Positions 1 to 8,196 of a stretch of 64,000 nt of DNA are shown here, piece by piece. The stretch comes from CALCKW01 sp033852095 (lineage in GTDB: Bacteria > Pseudomonadota > Gammaproteobacteria > CALCKW01): the NCBI GenBank assembly GCA_033852095.1, contig JAWSVD010000074.1, positions 94,186 to 158,185 of the forward strand, in the 5' to 3' direction. Under the pieces are notes generated by a model. That model was given only the letters and a program-made list of their open reading frames with translations. It was not told the DNA's origin and did no database searches. Each line of letters starts with the position of its first letter. Positions within the stretch are counted from its first letter, which is position 1. The position numbers and the translations under genes were made by a program.

Positions 1-398
1 GCACCCATTTCACTGCATGCCACCGGTTTCTAGAGGTTTTTGATTGCATCCATGCGAGAACTCTGTCCAATAATCGCGCCCATTCAATCGGTCCGAACCG
101 CCTTATCAACACAAGCTCGGAGATTGCTTCAAAACACGGCAACGCGCTTGAGCTGCCACCGAGCCATTGAAAGCTAAACAGCTTTCGGCGCATCCGCGCG
201 ATTGAAGAACGGCAGACTGTTCAGTCTGATCAGCCCACGGCAAATGACTGCAATTCACGCTGCCAAGAAAATTTTAGGGCGGGCTAAGGCCCGGCACAAC
301 TGTCGTGCACGACAGGTTAGCAAGGCCACAGGGCGATAACAGGAAACCAAACCGCGACACCCCTGCGGCTGCCGCAATATAAAGCCCTGCCGAGGGTT
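1..398. other. non-coding stretch at the left edge
   Basis: No convincing coding region is seen on either strand. It lies downstream of the minus-strand methyltransferase gene, so it may hold that gene's 3' end and the end of a gene lying off the window. The one structured element is a perfect 16-base palindrome at 300-315. Confidence 0.5.
300..315. repeat. perfect 16-bp palindrome
   Basis: CTGTCGTGCACGACAG is identical to its own reverse complement. The size and symmetry suit a dimeric repressor operator, but no plus-strand gene follows within the next kilobase and the adjacent minus-strand gene ends here. Role unknown; it may be chance. Confidence 0.3.
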
Positions 399-992
399 TT
401 AAAGCGATGCACTCAAGCGCCAAATCTGTTGACCACTGCGGTCGTATTTGGCTTCAAAAGGTGTCAGGGGTGCAGAGACAGACATCGGCGCCAGCGCTGA
501 TTCAAAACCGTGCAGTTGCAGCGCCTGTTGAAATTCCAGCGCGTACAGCCGCCAATTGGTGCGCAGCTCCAGCTCTCCGCCCAGGGCCAGCATCGCCGGG
601 AAAACGGGCGCACCGTGCCAGCGACGCCCTAGGTGGGCAGACTTTGGCCAGGGGTTGGGGTAGAGAATGTAGTGCTTTTGCAGGCGCCACTGCGCATCCC
701 GCGCCAAGCGGTAAAAATCATTGAGATCTGCGCGCAATAACAACAGATTATCAGGCCTGGCCTCATGCTCCTTGCCCAGTCGGTGCGCCGACTTGTCGAC
801 CCCGATCACGGCACTCGCCGGGTGCGCTTCGGCGATGAGCCGACTGCTCTGCCCCACGCCGCAGCAGGCGTCGAAGATCAACGGGCGCTCGCCCTGCTGC
901 TCGCGCCAGCGCTGCGCCTGCTCAAACGCCTGCACGGAGTGCTCGCTGATGGGCTTGGCAAACAGCGAGCGCCGGTGCTTCAGAACCGTCAC
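399..992 (-). CDS. TrmB-like SAM-dependent methyltransferase
   Basis: A Rossmann-fold SAM-dependent methyltransferase resembling tRNA (guanine-N7) methyltransferase TrmB. Seen: a SAM-binding loop DACCGVGQSS (residues 41-50), an acidic strand end GVDKS, the TrmB-type catalytic segment PNPWPKSAHLGRRW (112-125), and near the end LTPFEAKYDRSGQQIWRL, which matches the TrmB substrate loop. The frame is open further upstream but there it overlaps the next gene. The GTG at 992, preceded by AAGAA, gives a 197-residue protein starting just before the conserved region. It is shorter than classical TrmB (about 230-240 residues), so it may be a TrmB paralogue with another RNA target. Family sure, substrate inferred. 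Confidence 0.75.
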   Translation of the reverse strand: MTVLKHRRSLFAKPISEHSVQAFEQAQRWREQQGERPLIFDACCGVGQSSRLIAEAHPASAVIGVDKSAHRLGKEHEARPDNLLLLRADLNDFYRLARDAQWRLQKHYILYPNPWPKSAHLGRRWHGAPVFPAMLALGGELELRTNWRLYALEFQQALQLHGFESALAPMSVSAPLTPFEAKYDRSGQQIWRLSASL

Positions 993-1065
993 TTCTAGGT
1001 TCTTATGAATCCCCTCTTGGTTCGAGGTGACGGATCGAGATAATGCGTCCAACGGGCGGTTTTCC

Positions 1066-2289
1066 TCAGTGGGAGACGGGTTCGTGCGCCTCGGGTTGCA
1101 TGTCCAAGTGCAGAGTATCGCCCAGATAGGGGTGGGCCTGCACCACTTCGTCATCCAGCTCTATGCCCAGACCCGGCGCCGTTGGCGGGATGACGTAACC
1201 CGCCTCCCATTCGATGGGCCGCTTCAGCAGCTTCGCCTGGAAGCCGTCCCAGCGCTGGATACTCTCGAGGATAAGGAAATTCGGGGAGCAGGTCGCCAGC
1301 TGGACATTGGCAGCCCCGACAACAGGTCCGCAGTAGAGGTGTGGCGCAATGTGCGCCTGGTGCACCTCAGCCAAAGCGGCAATTTTCTTTGCCTCAAGAA
1401 TGCCACCAACCCGGCCCAGGTTCATCTGCACAATGGACGCGGCACCCGACTCGAGTACCCGTGCGAATTCGTATTTGGTACAGAGCCTTTCGCCGGTCGC
1501 GATAGGCACAGAGGTAAACCGTGCCACTTCAGCCATTAACTCGGGGCGCTCAGGCGGGATGGGCTCTTCGAACCACAGCGGGTTTGTGGACTCGATCATG
1601 CGCGCCATGCGCTTGGCGCCGGACACAGAAAACTGCCCATGTGTGCCAAACAGAATATCGGCCCGGGTACCGACAGCCTCGCGGATCCGCTGACAAAACA
1701 AGGCGCTGCGCTCCAAGTCCTCCAACAGCGGCTGATGACCGTCGTAGATAGTGTAGGGTCCCGCCGGGTCAAACTTTACAGCTGTGAAACCCTTGTCCAC
1801 CCAGTCCAATGCGAGCTGTGCCGCAGTGTCAGGATCACTGTAGACCCGCGCACTCTCTTCACTTGCCGCGTGCGCATCAGTCTCACCCGGCGGGTACAAG
1901 TAGGTGTAGCTGCGCAGCCGCTGGTGCACGCGCCCACCCAGTAGCTCGTAGACCGGTTTGTCCGCAGCCTTTCCGATGATGTCCCAGCAGGCCATCTCTA
2001 TACCGCTCAAGACCCCCATCACGGTCACATCGGGCCTATGGGTAAACCCCCCGCCGTAGACGCGGCGCCACTGTTTTTCCACGTGGTGCGGGTCCTGCTC
2101 CGCAAAATAGCGCGCAAACATCTCCACCGCCATTTGCGCCACCAGATGAGGACCGAAGGTGGCGTTGTAGATCTCCCCGATGCCTTCCACGCCGCAACTG
2201 GTGCGCAGCCGCACAAAGATAAAGTAACGCCCGCCGCGCCGGGGCGGTGGGTTGCCGACGACCATCGTCTCTATGGTTTGCAGTTTCAT
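1066..2289 (-). CDS. mandelate racemase/muconate lactonizing-type sugar-acid dehydratase
   Basis: An enolase-superfamily enzyme that probably abstracts a proton alpha to a carboxylate, most likely as a sugar-acid dehydratase of the galactonate/mannonate type. The N-terminal capping domain (about 1-125) is followed by a barrel with K172 in AVKFDPAGP, H217 in FGTHGQ, the EEP metal-ligand segment (241-243), E267 in ATGER and H317 in APHLYCGP. The position that is Asp in the DxH motif of galactonate dehydratases is Thr216 here. The start is the ATG at 2289, where family similarity begins; an in-frame start 48 bases upstream adds unrelated residues. No transporter or regulator for a sugar acid is adjacent, so the substrate is not predicted. 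Confidence 0.82.
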   Translation of the reverse strand: MKLQTIETMVVGNPPPRRGGRYFIFVRLRTSCGVEGIGEIYNATFGPHLVAQMAVEMFARYFAEQDPHHVEKQWRRVYGGGFTHRPDVTVMGVLSGIEMACWDIIGKAADKPVYELLGGRVHQRLRSYTYLYPPGETDAHAASEESARVYSDPDTAAQLALDWVDKGFTAVKFDPAGPYTIYDGHQPLLEDLERSALFCQRIREAVGTRADILFGTHGQFSVSGAKRMARMIESTNPLWFEEPIPPERPELMAEVARFTSVPIATGERLCTKYEFARVLESGAASIVQMNLGRVGGILEAKKIAALAEVHQAHIAPHLYCGPVVGAANVQLATCSPNFLILESIQRWDGFQAKLLKRPIEWEAGYVIPPTAPGLGIELDDEVVQAHPYLGDTLHLDMQPEAHEPVSH

Positions 2290-2519
2290 CCGACTTTCAT
2301 CCACGTAGATAAGCTCAAACCACTCTAGCCGCTGCAATACCCAAAGGCGCTTTTATTGACGACCAGACTGCAGAGAAAACGTCGAGTGCCATCACTCGCG
2401 GCCAAATCTGCTCGACAAGCGCAGCTATGCCCACCCTGTTTGTAGTACTCAAAGACACTAACACGGCAAAGTTTATCGCCGGTCTGCCGCTCACGCTGCA
2501 TGAACTTTGAGTAACGTAC

Positions 2520-3119
2520 ATGCCCATTTCAAAAAATTCCGCGATCGCTATTTGCACCGTTTCGGCAATTTTCTTGTTCGCGGGCGACGGCATGTCAATC
2601 CCTCCGGACACGGGTGCCTTGACCGACAGGGCCGCAAACCGCGCTGCCTTGCCAAAACCCCGCGCGAAGCCGTCTTTGATCATCGGTCAAAAAACCAAGC
2701 TGTTCATGGGAAATGACGCCTACCTATTTGGCACACGGGCGCCGAGCACCACCGCCGGCATCCAACAACCCAGCTACCGTGTGGGCATGGGCAAAGAGTT
2801 CGACCGCAGCGGCGGCGGCAGCGTATTGGGCGAACTGAGCTTTTCGCCGATCGACACAGCGGCCGAGCAGAGCTCTCGCGCAGCGGCAAGTACACGGCTT
2901 TCCGCCGCCTACTTACGCCAGATCAACCAGCGCGCCGATATCCGAGCGGCCCTGAGCGCAGACCTAGGCGCCACTAATAACTGGTCCACAGTAGAGCTGC
3001 AGCTGTCATTGAAATTGAGCGATCAGCTCTCGCTCAAACTCAATCACGACAACGGAAGAGCCAATCACGGCCCAGAACGCGAGCATTCCACCGGTCTGTC
3101 CATGCAAAGAAATTTCTGA
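2520..3119 (+). CDS. small secreted protein with beta-barrel-like C-terminus
   Basis: Not recognised as a known family. The 199-residue product begins with a charged-then-hydrophobic segment (about residues 5-22) that looks like a signal peptide. The second half has alternating polar/hydrophobic stretches such as STVELQLSLKLSDQLSLKL, typical of amphipathic outer-membrane strands. It ends in Phe, the usual last residue of outer-membrane beta-barrel proteins. It may therefore be a small outer-membrane or periplasmic protein. It stands alone, about 90 bases upstream of the candidate Csr-type RNA. The coding assignment itself is moderately supported. Confidence 0.5.
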   Translation: MPISKNSAIAICTVSAIFLFAGDGMSIPPDTGALTDRAANRAALPKPRAKPSLIIGQKTKLFMGNDAYLFGTRAPSTTAGIQQPSYRVGMGKEFDRSGGGSVLGELSFSPIDTAAEQSSRAAASTRLSAAYLRQINQRADIRAALSADLGATNNWSTVELQLSLKLSDQLSLKLNHDNGRANHGPEREHSTGLSMQRNF

Positions 3120-3177
3120 TTTATCAGATAGATATGTAATTGTTGCAAAAATAACTTCACTTTCTTTTCACTCATAC

Positions 3178-3205
3178 TTGAATAGTCCTTCAACTAGGCT
3201 ATATT
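3178..3205 (+). promoter_or_regulatory. candidate sigma-70 promoter of the Csr/Rsm-type RNA
   Basis: A -35-like TTGAAT (3178-3183) and a -10-like TATATT (3200-3205) are separated by 16 bases. This would start transcription near 3211-3213, exactly at the 5' stem-loop of the RNA. No clear GacA/UvrY-type TGTAAG-N6-CTTACA box was seen just upstream. Confidence 0.55.
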
Positions 3206-3210
3206 TATGA

Positions 3211-3669
3211 GCAGTTGTTCAACAACTGCGATTGATGAAGTGCTCTGGCCAGTGGCAGCGAACAAGACCAAGGATGGATCGGCACACGGATGTGCAAGCT
3301 CGCCGCCAATTTCAATTGCTGGAGAAAGCTAGACCCGAGAAGATCAAGGACGATCACTGGCACACGGATGTGCATTCTCGACCAGTGTTCTGAAGTACCT
3401 GAACACACCGGCAAGCGCCGAATAGCTCGGCGATTGCGCGAAGGCACAGGGATGTGCCTAAAAACGTTAGCTGTAGGTTTTTGATTTTGAAGTAGACATG
3501 TCGACGATTACTTCGGGGCCGCCGAGCAGATCAGGATGATCTTATTCGGCCCAGCCCTTGACCAGCAGACCATGGATGGACCTTCGCACAAGGACGTGCA
3601 CTCTCGCCCCACAGTACCCCTGAGCACGGTTCAGTTAATCACCACGATTAACTGGCCGTGTTTTTTTTT
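3211..3669 (+). ncRNA. candidate CsrA/RsmA-sequestering small RNA (CsrB/RsmZ type)
   Basis: A roughly 460-nt non-coding transcript is proposed between a predicted promoter and a strong intrinsic terminator. It opens with a perfect stem-loop (GCAGTTGT 3211-3218 with ACAACTGC 3222-3229). The body holds 11 GGA triplets, most displayed in hairpin loops: GACCA/TGG-TC with loop AGGA (3266-3280); GCACA-CGGA-TGTGC at 3282-3295 and again at 3360-3373; GATC-AAGGAC-GATC (3342-3355); AGGCACA-GGGA-TGTGCCT (3442-3459); AGATCA-GGA-TGATCT (3528-3542); CCA-TGGA-TGG (3570-3579); GCAC-AAGGAC-GTGC (3586-3599). The loops fit the known CsrA-binding consensus ACARGGAUGU with GGA in the loop. Such RNAs titrate CsrA/RsmA. 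That this one does so is inference from structure. No credible protein is encoded here. Confidence 0.8.
3625..3669 (+). terminator. intrinsic terminator of the Csr/Rsm-type RNA
   Basis: A two-part stem: CACGG (3625-3629) pairs with CCGTG (3656-3660), and CAGTTAATC (3632-3640) pairs perfectly with GATTAACTG (3646-3654) around a five-base loop. Nine consecutive T follow (3661-3669). It faces oxyR, whose stop lies 23 bases further on. Confidence 0.9.
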
Positions 3670-3691
3670 GCGCTAACGCCGAGCCGCCGCC

Positions 3692-4588
3692 CTACGCCCC
3701 GCCCAACTGGCTTGCAAACAGCTCCGTCAAGACCTCGATGTTGTTTCTCCCTGTGTAGTTAGCACGGCTGATCATGGCGATGCTGCGGTGTGGCCCAGGC
3801 GCATCGAGGTGCACCGCGGCCAACTCAGACGCGTCGGTAATCAGCTGCTCCAGCGCCATTTCAGGCACCAGTGTGGTGCCCATGCGTCCCGCCACCATCT
3901 GTATCAATGTATACAGACTGGTGTGACCTAAGGCCTCATTGCCAGAATGAAGTTTGAGGTGACACGCCGCCAGCGCGTGATCTTTCAGGCAATGCCCGTC
4001 TTTCAGCAACAACAACTTACGCGCGTCCAGCTCATCCACCGTGACCTGCTCTTTGGCGGCGATGGGGTCAGTGCGATGCGCCACCAGATAAAAATCTTCA
4101 CGCCAGAATTCACTCACATTCAGCCCGTCCAGCGGGTATGGCAAGGCGACAATGGCCGCGTCCAGATCGCCGCGCCGCACCAGGTCCACCAGGCGCGCAC
4201 TTTGCTCCTCGACAATGGAAAGCTGGAAATCCGGGTGCTGTAGCCGCACCGCCGGCAATACTTTTGGCAGCAGATAGGGGCCAATCGTCGGGATCACACC
4301 CAGCGCCATGGGATAACTCAGGGGGTTCTGGCCCTGCTGTGAAATCTGCAGCAATTCATCCATCTGACCGAGGATCAGCCGCGCTTGCTTCAGCACCCGC
4401 TCCCCCATGGGGGTCACCAGCACGCGCTTGTTGTCGCGCTCAAAGAGCTGCACATCCAGCTGATGCTCCATTTCAGCGATGGCGCTGCTCAGGGCTGATT
4501 GCGACACGGAACAGCGCTCAGCCGCCCGCTTGAAGTGGCGTTCCTTGTCGACTGCAACCGCGTAATTAAGCTGTTTGAGGGACACCAT
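3692..4588 (-). CDS. oxyR: hydrogen-peroxide sensor and LysR-type regulator OxyR
   Basis: A LysR-family activator that senses peroxide through a disulfide and switches on antioxidant genes. An N-terminal winged helix (residues 4-62, with AERCSVSQSALSSAIAEME) is followed by the periplasmic-binding-like effector domain. The redox pair is present as C200 in KDGHC and C209 in LAAC, with the same nine-residue spacing as E. coli C199/C208. The length is typical of OxyR. The ATG at 4588 is preferred over an in-frame TTG two codons upstream because it matches the family N-terminus. The gene diverges from ahpC, a standard OxyR target, across a 131-base region. Confidence 0.95.
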   Translation of the reverse strand: MVSLKQLNYAVAVDKERHFKRAAERCSVSQSALSSAIAEMEHQLDVQLFERDNKRVLVTPMGERVLKQARLILGQMDELLQISQQGQNPLSYPMALGVIPTIGPYLLPKVLPAVRLQHPDFQLSIVEEQSARLVDLVRRGDLDAAIVALPYPLDGLNVSEFWREDFYLVAHRTDPIAAKEQVTVDELDARKLLLLKDGHCLKDHALAACHLKLHSGNEALGHTSLYTLIQMVAGRMGTTLVPEMALEQLITDASELAAVHLDAPGPHRSIAMISRANYTGRNNIEVLTELFASQLGGA

Positions 4589-4631
4589 AAACAATCACTC
4601 TATGTTCTAAAAAACCGGATGTACCATGCTA

Positions 4632-4652
4632 GATTATCAACTTGAACTAATC
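4632..4652. promoter_or_regulatory. dyad in the oxyR-ahpC intergenic region, candidate operator
   Basis: GATTA (4632-4636) and TAATC (4648-4652) flank the symmetric TCAACTTGA (4637-4645). The location between oxyR and ahpC suits an OxyR site, but the match to the long OxyR consensus (ATAG-N7-CTAT repeats) is only partial. Confidence 0.35.
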
Positions 4653-4719
4653 ATCACAAGCTCTTAGAATCTGCCGCTGTTTGTAGATAAACCTTAAATA
4701 CACTTGGAGCTCCACCCCG

Positions 4720-5283
4720 ATGTCCATGATCAACAAATCGATCCCTGAATTCACTTGCCAGGCATTTCACGACGGTGAATTTAAAACTGTCACGTCTGAT
4801 GACGTGAAAGCTCAGTGGTCAATTTTTCTTTTCTACCCAGCGGATTTCACCTTTGTTTGCCCCACCGAACTCGAAGACATGGCCAAGCACTACGAAGAGC
4901 TGCAAGGCCTGGGCGTGGAAGTCTACTCCGTCTCCACCGACACCCACTTCGTGCACAAGGCATGGCATGACGCCTCCGATGCAATCGGCACCATCAACTA
5001 CCCCATGCTCGCCGATCCCACGGGCGCACTCACCCGTGGCTTTGATGTGATGATTGAAGAAGACGGCCTGGCGCTGCGCGGCACCTTCCTCGCCAACCCT
5101 GAAGGCATCATCAAAGTCGCCGAGATCCATGACCTGGGCATCGGCCGATCAGCCAAAGACATGGTGCGCAAAGTGAAGGCAGCGCAGTACGTCGCCACAC
5201 ACGACGGTGAAGTTTGCCCTGCGGCCTGGGAAGAAGGCGAGAAGACCCTGACCCCAAGCTTGGATCTGGTCGGCAAGATCTAA
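4720..5283 (+). CDS. ahpC: alkyl hydroperoxide reductase peroxiredoxin AhpC
   Basis: A typical two-Cys peroxiredoxin that reduces hydrogen peroxide and organic hydroperoxides in the cytoplasm and is recycled by AhpF. The peroxidatic C47 lies in FTFVCPTEL and the resolving C166 in GEVCPAAWEEG. The C-terminus SLDLVGKI is the same as in enteric AhpC, and the 187-residue length is standard. GGAG at 4706-4709 places the ATG at 4720 well. Divergent from oxyR and 172 bases upstream of ahpF, so peroxide induction through OxyR is expected. All key residues are intact. Confidence 0.97.
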   Translation: MSMINKSIPEFTCQAFHDGEFKTVTSDDVKAQWSIFLFYPADFTFVCPTELEDMAKHYEELQGLGVEVYSVSTDTHFVHKAWHDASDAIGTINYPMLADPTGALTRGFDVMIEEDGLALRGTFLANPEGIIKVAEIHDLGIGRSAKDMVRKVKAAQYVATHDGEVCPAAWEEGEKTLTPSLDLVGKI

Positions 5284-5455
5284 ACCCCAAGGCGCGTCAT
5301 GGGATTGAACTGGTAGGCTGCTGCGATACAGTGGCGCTGCCAGCATCTCCGATGATGCCGCCGTCAGCACCTGCCTGACACCCGGCTGGGGTGGCCGCCA
5401 CCCCGCCCCCGCACTGCCCCCCGTTTTTTATTCCTATTCATGACCAGGTGAAGAC

Positions 5456-7012
5456 ATGCTCACGCCAGAAATTCTTGAAGCCGTAAAATCATACGCCGCC
5501 AACATGCAGAACCCCGTGAGTTTCGTGCTGCAAACTGGGGAGCACAGCAAACGCTCAGAGCTGGTCGACTTTCTCAGTGCACTGGCGGCCTGCTCCGACA
5601 ACATCGGCTTTGAAGAACGCGACACCGAGGGTGAGCTGCGCAGCGCGATGAGCTTCCGTCTAGAAGTCGCGGGCGAGCCCAACGGCATTGTTTTCTCTGG
5701 CATCCCGGGCGGGCACGAATTCAACTCACTGATACTCGCGGTATTGCACAGCTCTGGCACTGACAGCAAGCTCGATGAGCCGGTAAAGAACCTGATCAAA
5801 GCGGTGCAAGAGCCGCTGAAATTTGAAGTATTCATCAGTCTGAGCTGCCACAACTGCCCCGACATCGTGCAGTCGCTGAACAAATTCGCCCTGCTCAACC
5901 CGGCCATCAGCTGCGAGATGATCGACGGCGGTCTGTACCCTTCGCTGATAGAGCAGCGCAACATACAAGGCGTGCCGACTGTCTTCTTAAACGGCGAATT
6001 ATTTGCCAACGGCAAAATAGACACAGCGCAATTGGTGGGCAAACTGACCGAACGCTACCCAGAACTCACCGAGCAAGCCGCCGCCGCGGAGCTGCTGCCG
6101 CTGCAGGATGTCACGGTGATCGGCGGCGGCCCGGCCGGTGCCGCAGCGGCGATCTACGCCGCGCGCAAGGGCCTGGCTGTCACCCTGATTGCCGACCGCA
6201 TCGGCGGTCAGGTCAAGGACACCATGGGCATAGAGAACTTCATCTCCGTGTCCAAGACCACCGGGCCGGAGCTCGCGGCCTCCCTGCAGGCGCACATGGA
6301 CGACTACGACATCAGCTTCCGCGAGCACTTCCAGGTGCAGCGCATCGAGAGCGGCGACATCAAGACCCTGCACCTGAGCTCCGGTGAGCAGATCCAAAGC
6401 AAGACCGTGATCATCGCCACGGGCGCAAGATGGCGTGAGCTGGGTGTGCCCGGGGAAAAGGAAAACATCGGCAACGGCGTCGCCTACTGCCCACACTGTG
6501 ACGGGCCCTTTTTCAAAGGCAAAGACATCGCAGTTGTCGGTGGCGGCAATTCTGGCATAGAGGCCGCACTCGATCTTGCCGGCATCGTCAAATCGGTCAC
6601 GGTGTTTGAGTACCTGCCCGAACTGAAAGCAGACCAAGTGCTGGTGCAGCAAACCGAGAAGCGCGACAACATCCACATCATCAAAAACGTGGCGGTTCAG
6701 CAAGTCCTTGCCGAGAACGGAAGAGTGTCAGGACTGCAATATCAAGACCGCGAATCAGAGGAAATACTGACTATCTCCCTCGCCGGTGTTTTTGTGCAAA
6801 TCGGTCTGCTGCCGAACAGCCAATTCCTCAGCGATGTGGTAAATCTCAGCCCGCACGGCGAGGTGATCATCGATCACCGCGGCCAGACCAGCGAGCCGGG
6901 GATTTTTGCCTGCGGCGACGTGACCACCGTGCCCTACAAGCAGATTGTGATCGCCATGGGCGAAGGCGCCAAGGCATCACTCGCGGCCTTTGACTACCTG
7001 CTCAAGCAATAA
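5456..7012 (+). CDS. ahpF: alkyl hydroperoxide reductase flavoprotein subunit AhpF
   Basis: An NADH-dependent flavoprotein disulfide reductase that passes electrons to AhpC. The N-terminal double-thioredoxin-fold domain carries the redox pair C131-HN-C134. The thioredoxin-reductase-like part begins at VIGGGPAGAAAA (about 221, FAD). It continues with the active-site pair C345-PH-C348, a second dinucleotide motif VVGGGNSGIEAA (NADH) and the FAD motif GIFACGD. The 518-residue length fits the family. GGTGA precedes the ATG. The gap after ahpC has no obvious terminator, so co-transcription is likely. Confidence 0.97.
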   Translation: MLTPEILEAVKSYAANMQNPVSFVLQTGEHSKRSELVDFLSALAACSDNIGFEERDTEGELRSAMSFRLEVAGEPNGIVFSGIPGGHEFNSLILAVLHSSGTDSKLDEPVKNLIKAVQEPLKFEVFISLSCHNCPDIVQSLNKFALLNPAISCEMIDGGLYPSLIEQRNIQGVPTVFLNGELFANGKIDTAQLVGKLTERYPELTEQAAAAELLPLQDVTVIGGGPAGAAAAIYAARKGLAVTLIADRIGGQVKDTMGIENFISVSKTTGPELAASLQAHMDDYDISFREHFQVQRIESGDIKTLHLSSGEQIQSKTVIIATGARWRELGVPGEKENIGNGVAYCPHCDGPFFKGKDIAVVGGGNSGIEAALDLAGIVKSVTVFEYLPELKADQVLVQQTEKRDNIHIIKNVAVQQVLAENGRVSGLQYQDRESEEILTISLAGVFVQIGLLPNSQFLSDVVNLSPHGEVIIDHRGQTSEPGIFACGDVTTVPYKQIVIAMGEGAKASLAAFDYLLKQ

Positions 7013-7040
7013 AAAAACCGCTGACCTCTACGGTCAGCGG
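7011..7040 (-). terminator. intrinsic terminator of the desaturase gene
   Basis: CCGCTGACC (7018-7026) pairs perfectly with GGTCAGCGG (7032-7040) around a five-base loop. On the minus strand the stem is followed by seven T (complement of 7011-7017). The plus-strand side lacks a T run, so it mainly serves the minus-strand desaturase, although it sits directly after the ahpF stop. Confidence 0.8.
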
Positions 7041-7069
7041 CCTCTGGCTATCAGCCACCCAAGCTCGGA

Positions 7070-7903
7070 TTAATCGTTGCCTGAGGCGTTCACTTGCGTG
7101 ACCGTGGGTCCGGGGCTGATCAAGTCAAAAGTGCTTTTCACGAACAACTCTGGCGGAATCTTGTCTTTGATTTTTTCGTGCAGCGCTGGCAATTTGGACC
7201 AGTGCAAGCCCTGACGGTAATGGTGCGCGGTGTGGTAACCCAAATTGCCGGTCAGCTTGTTGAACAGCGGATTGACGATGTTGTAGGACGCCTCAAAATG
7301 ATCATCCGTGTCCAGCCCCGCGTGGTGGTCGTAGGTGACCCAAGCGGTGAACATCAAACTGACGATCATGGGGATCACGAACAGAAACAGTGCCTGCAGG
7401 GGATGGTAGACAATCAGTGCGAGCAGCAGAGCCGCTGTGATGGAGCTGTACAAGACAAAGGCCTTGAGATGCCGCGCGTGCATGGGCTTAGATTTCCCCA
7501 CTTGATAGGCACGGTAATAGGCGGTCAAGGTCACCTCAATTGTGTACTCAAGCGGCCCCATTTTCTTCCCACTCGCATTCTTCCAACGGCTCTCATCGAT
7601 GCTCTGATCCAAATAATGGTAGTGGTGCCCCAAGACATGGTGCAACAGCCACAAATTGGTGGTCTGCCCGGTGTGCAGCGCGTAGACCTGCTCGATGCAG
7701 CGATTGAGCGCCGGGGAGCGAAACGTGGCCAAATGCTGGTGGTGGTGGTTCCAAGCGCCGATGGTCCCCTTGGGGATGATCATCAACAACCAGTAGGCGA
7801 GCAAGACCCAAACGCTTTGCACGGTGAAATACAGATAAAAATCCAGCACCGTGAGCAAAACAATCAACAAGGTGGGGATGCGGTCTTCTTTGTGTTTAAA
7901 CAC
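7070..7903 (-). CDS. membrane fatty acid desaturase
   Basis: A di-iron membrane desaturase/hydroxylase. Three histidine clusters are present: HHHQH (53-57), HHVLGHHYH (88-96) and HTAHH (224-228). Two hydrophobic regions (about 10-45 and 145-190) would form the membrane hairpins. It probably introduces a double bond into, or hydroxylates, an acyl chain. The GTG at 7903 is preceded by AGAAGAG; a nearby ATG is out of frame. It stands alone with its own terminator. The exact lipid substrate cannot be read from the sequence. Confidence 0.87.
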   Translation of the reverse strand: MFKHKEDRIPTLLIVLLTVLDFYLYFTVQSVWVLLAYWLLMIIPKGTIGAWNHHHQHLATFRSPALNRCIEQVYALHTGQTTNLWLLHHVLGHHYHYLDQSIDESRWKNASGKKMGPLEYTIEVTLTAYYRAYQVGKSKPMHARHLKAFVLYSSITAALLLALIVYHPLQALFLFVIPMIVSLMFTAWVTYDHHAGLDTDDHFEASYNIVNPLFNKLTGNLGYHTAHHYRQGLHWSKLPALHEKIKDKIPPELFVKSTFDLISPGPTVTQVNASGND

Positions 7904-8196
7904 ATTATCTCTTCTGGTGAATTATGCCGTCAAAACAACGGCTCATCCCTTCCTCAATGGCTGCCCGCGTGTGCGACTCAGAGTTGGTGTTCGCTATGAA
8001 GAGCGGGTACGGGAGCACACCCTTGGGGGCGCTCAGCGAAAATAGTCATCATCGGTGATGCCAGCGCCGCGCCAAAATGGCTACAGCACCAGCAAACCCC
8101 AGCAATTGTAGCGGTTTTGGAGCAAAATCGCTCGATTGAGTAGCATCTCCGATCAACGACACGGCAGCTGCTTGAACAAAACCCGCCTGCCAATTG

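Noticed and set aside
2315..2683. 122-codon minus-strand open frame
   Set aside because: It overlaps both the dehydratase start and the plus-strand secreted protein gene, and its product is not protein-like.
3230..3610. CRISPR-like or REP-type repeat array for the GGA hairpins
   Set aside because: Unit spacing is irregular, the stems vary in sequence while the loop GGA is kept, and a promoter and terminator flank the set. This fits a CsrA-binding RNA better.
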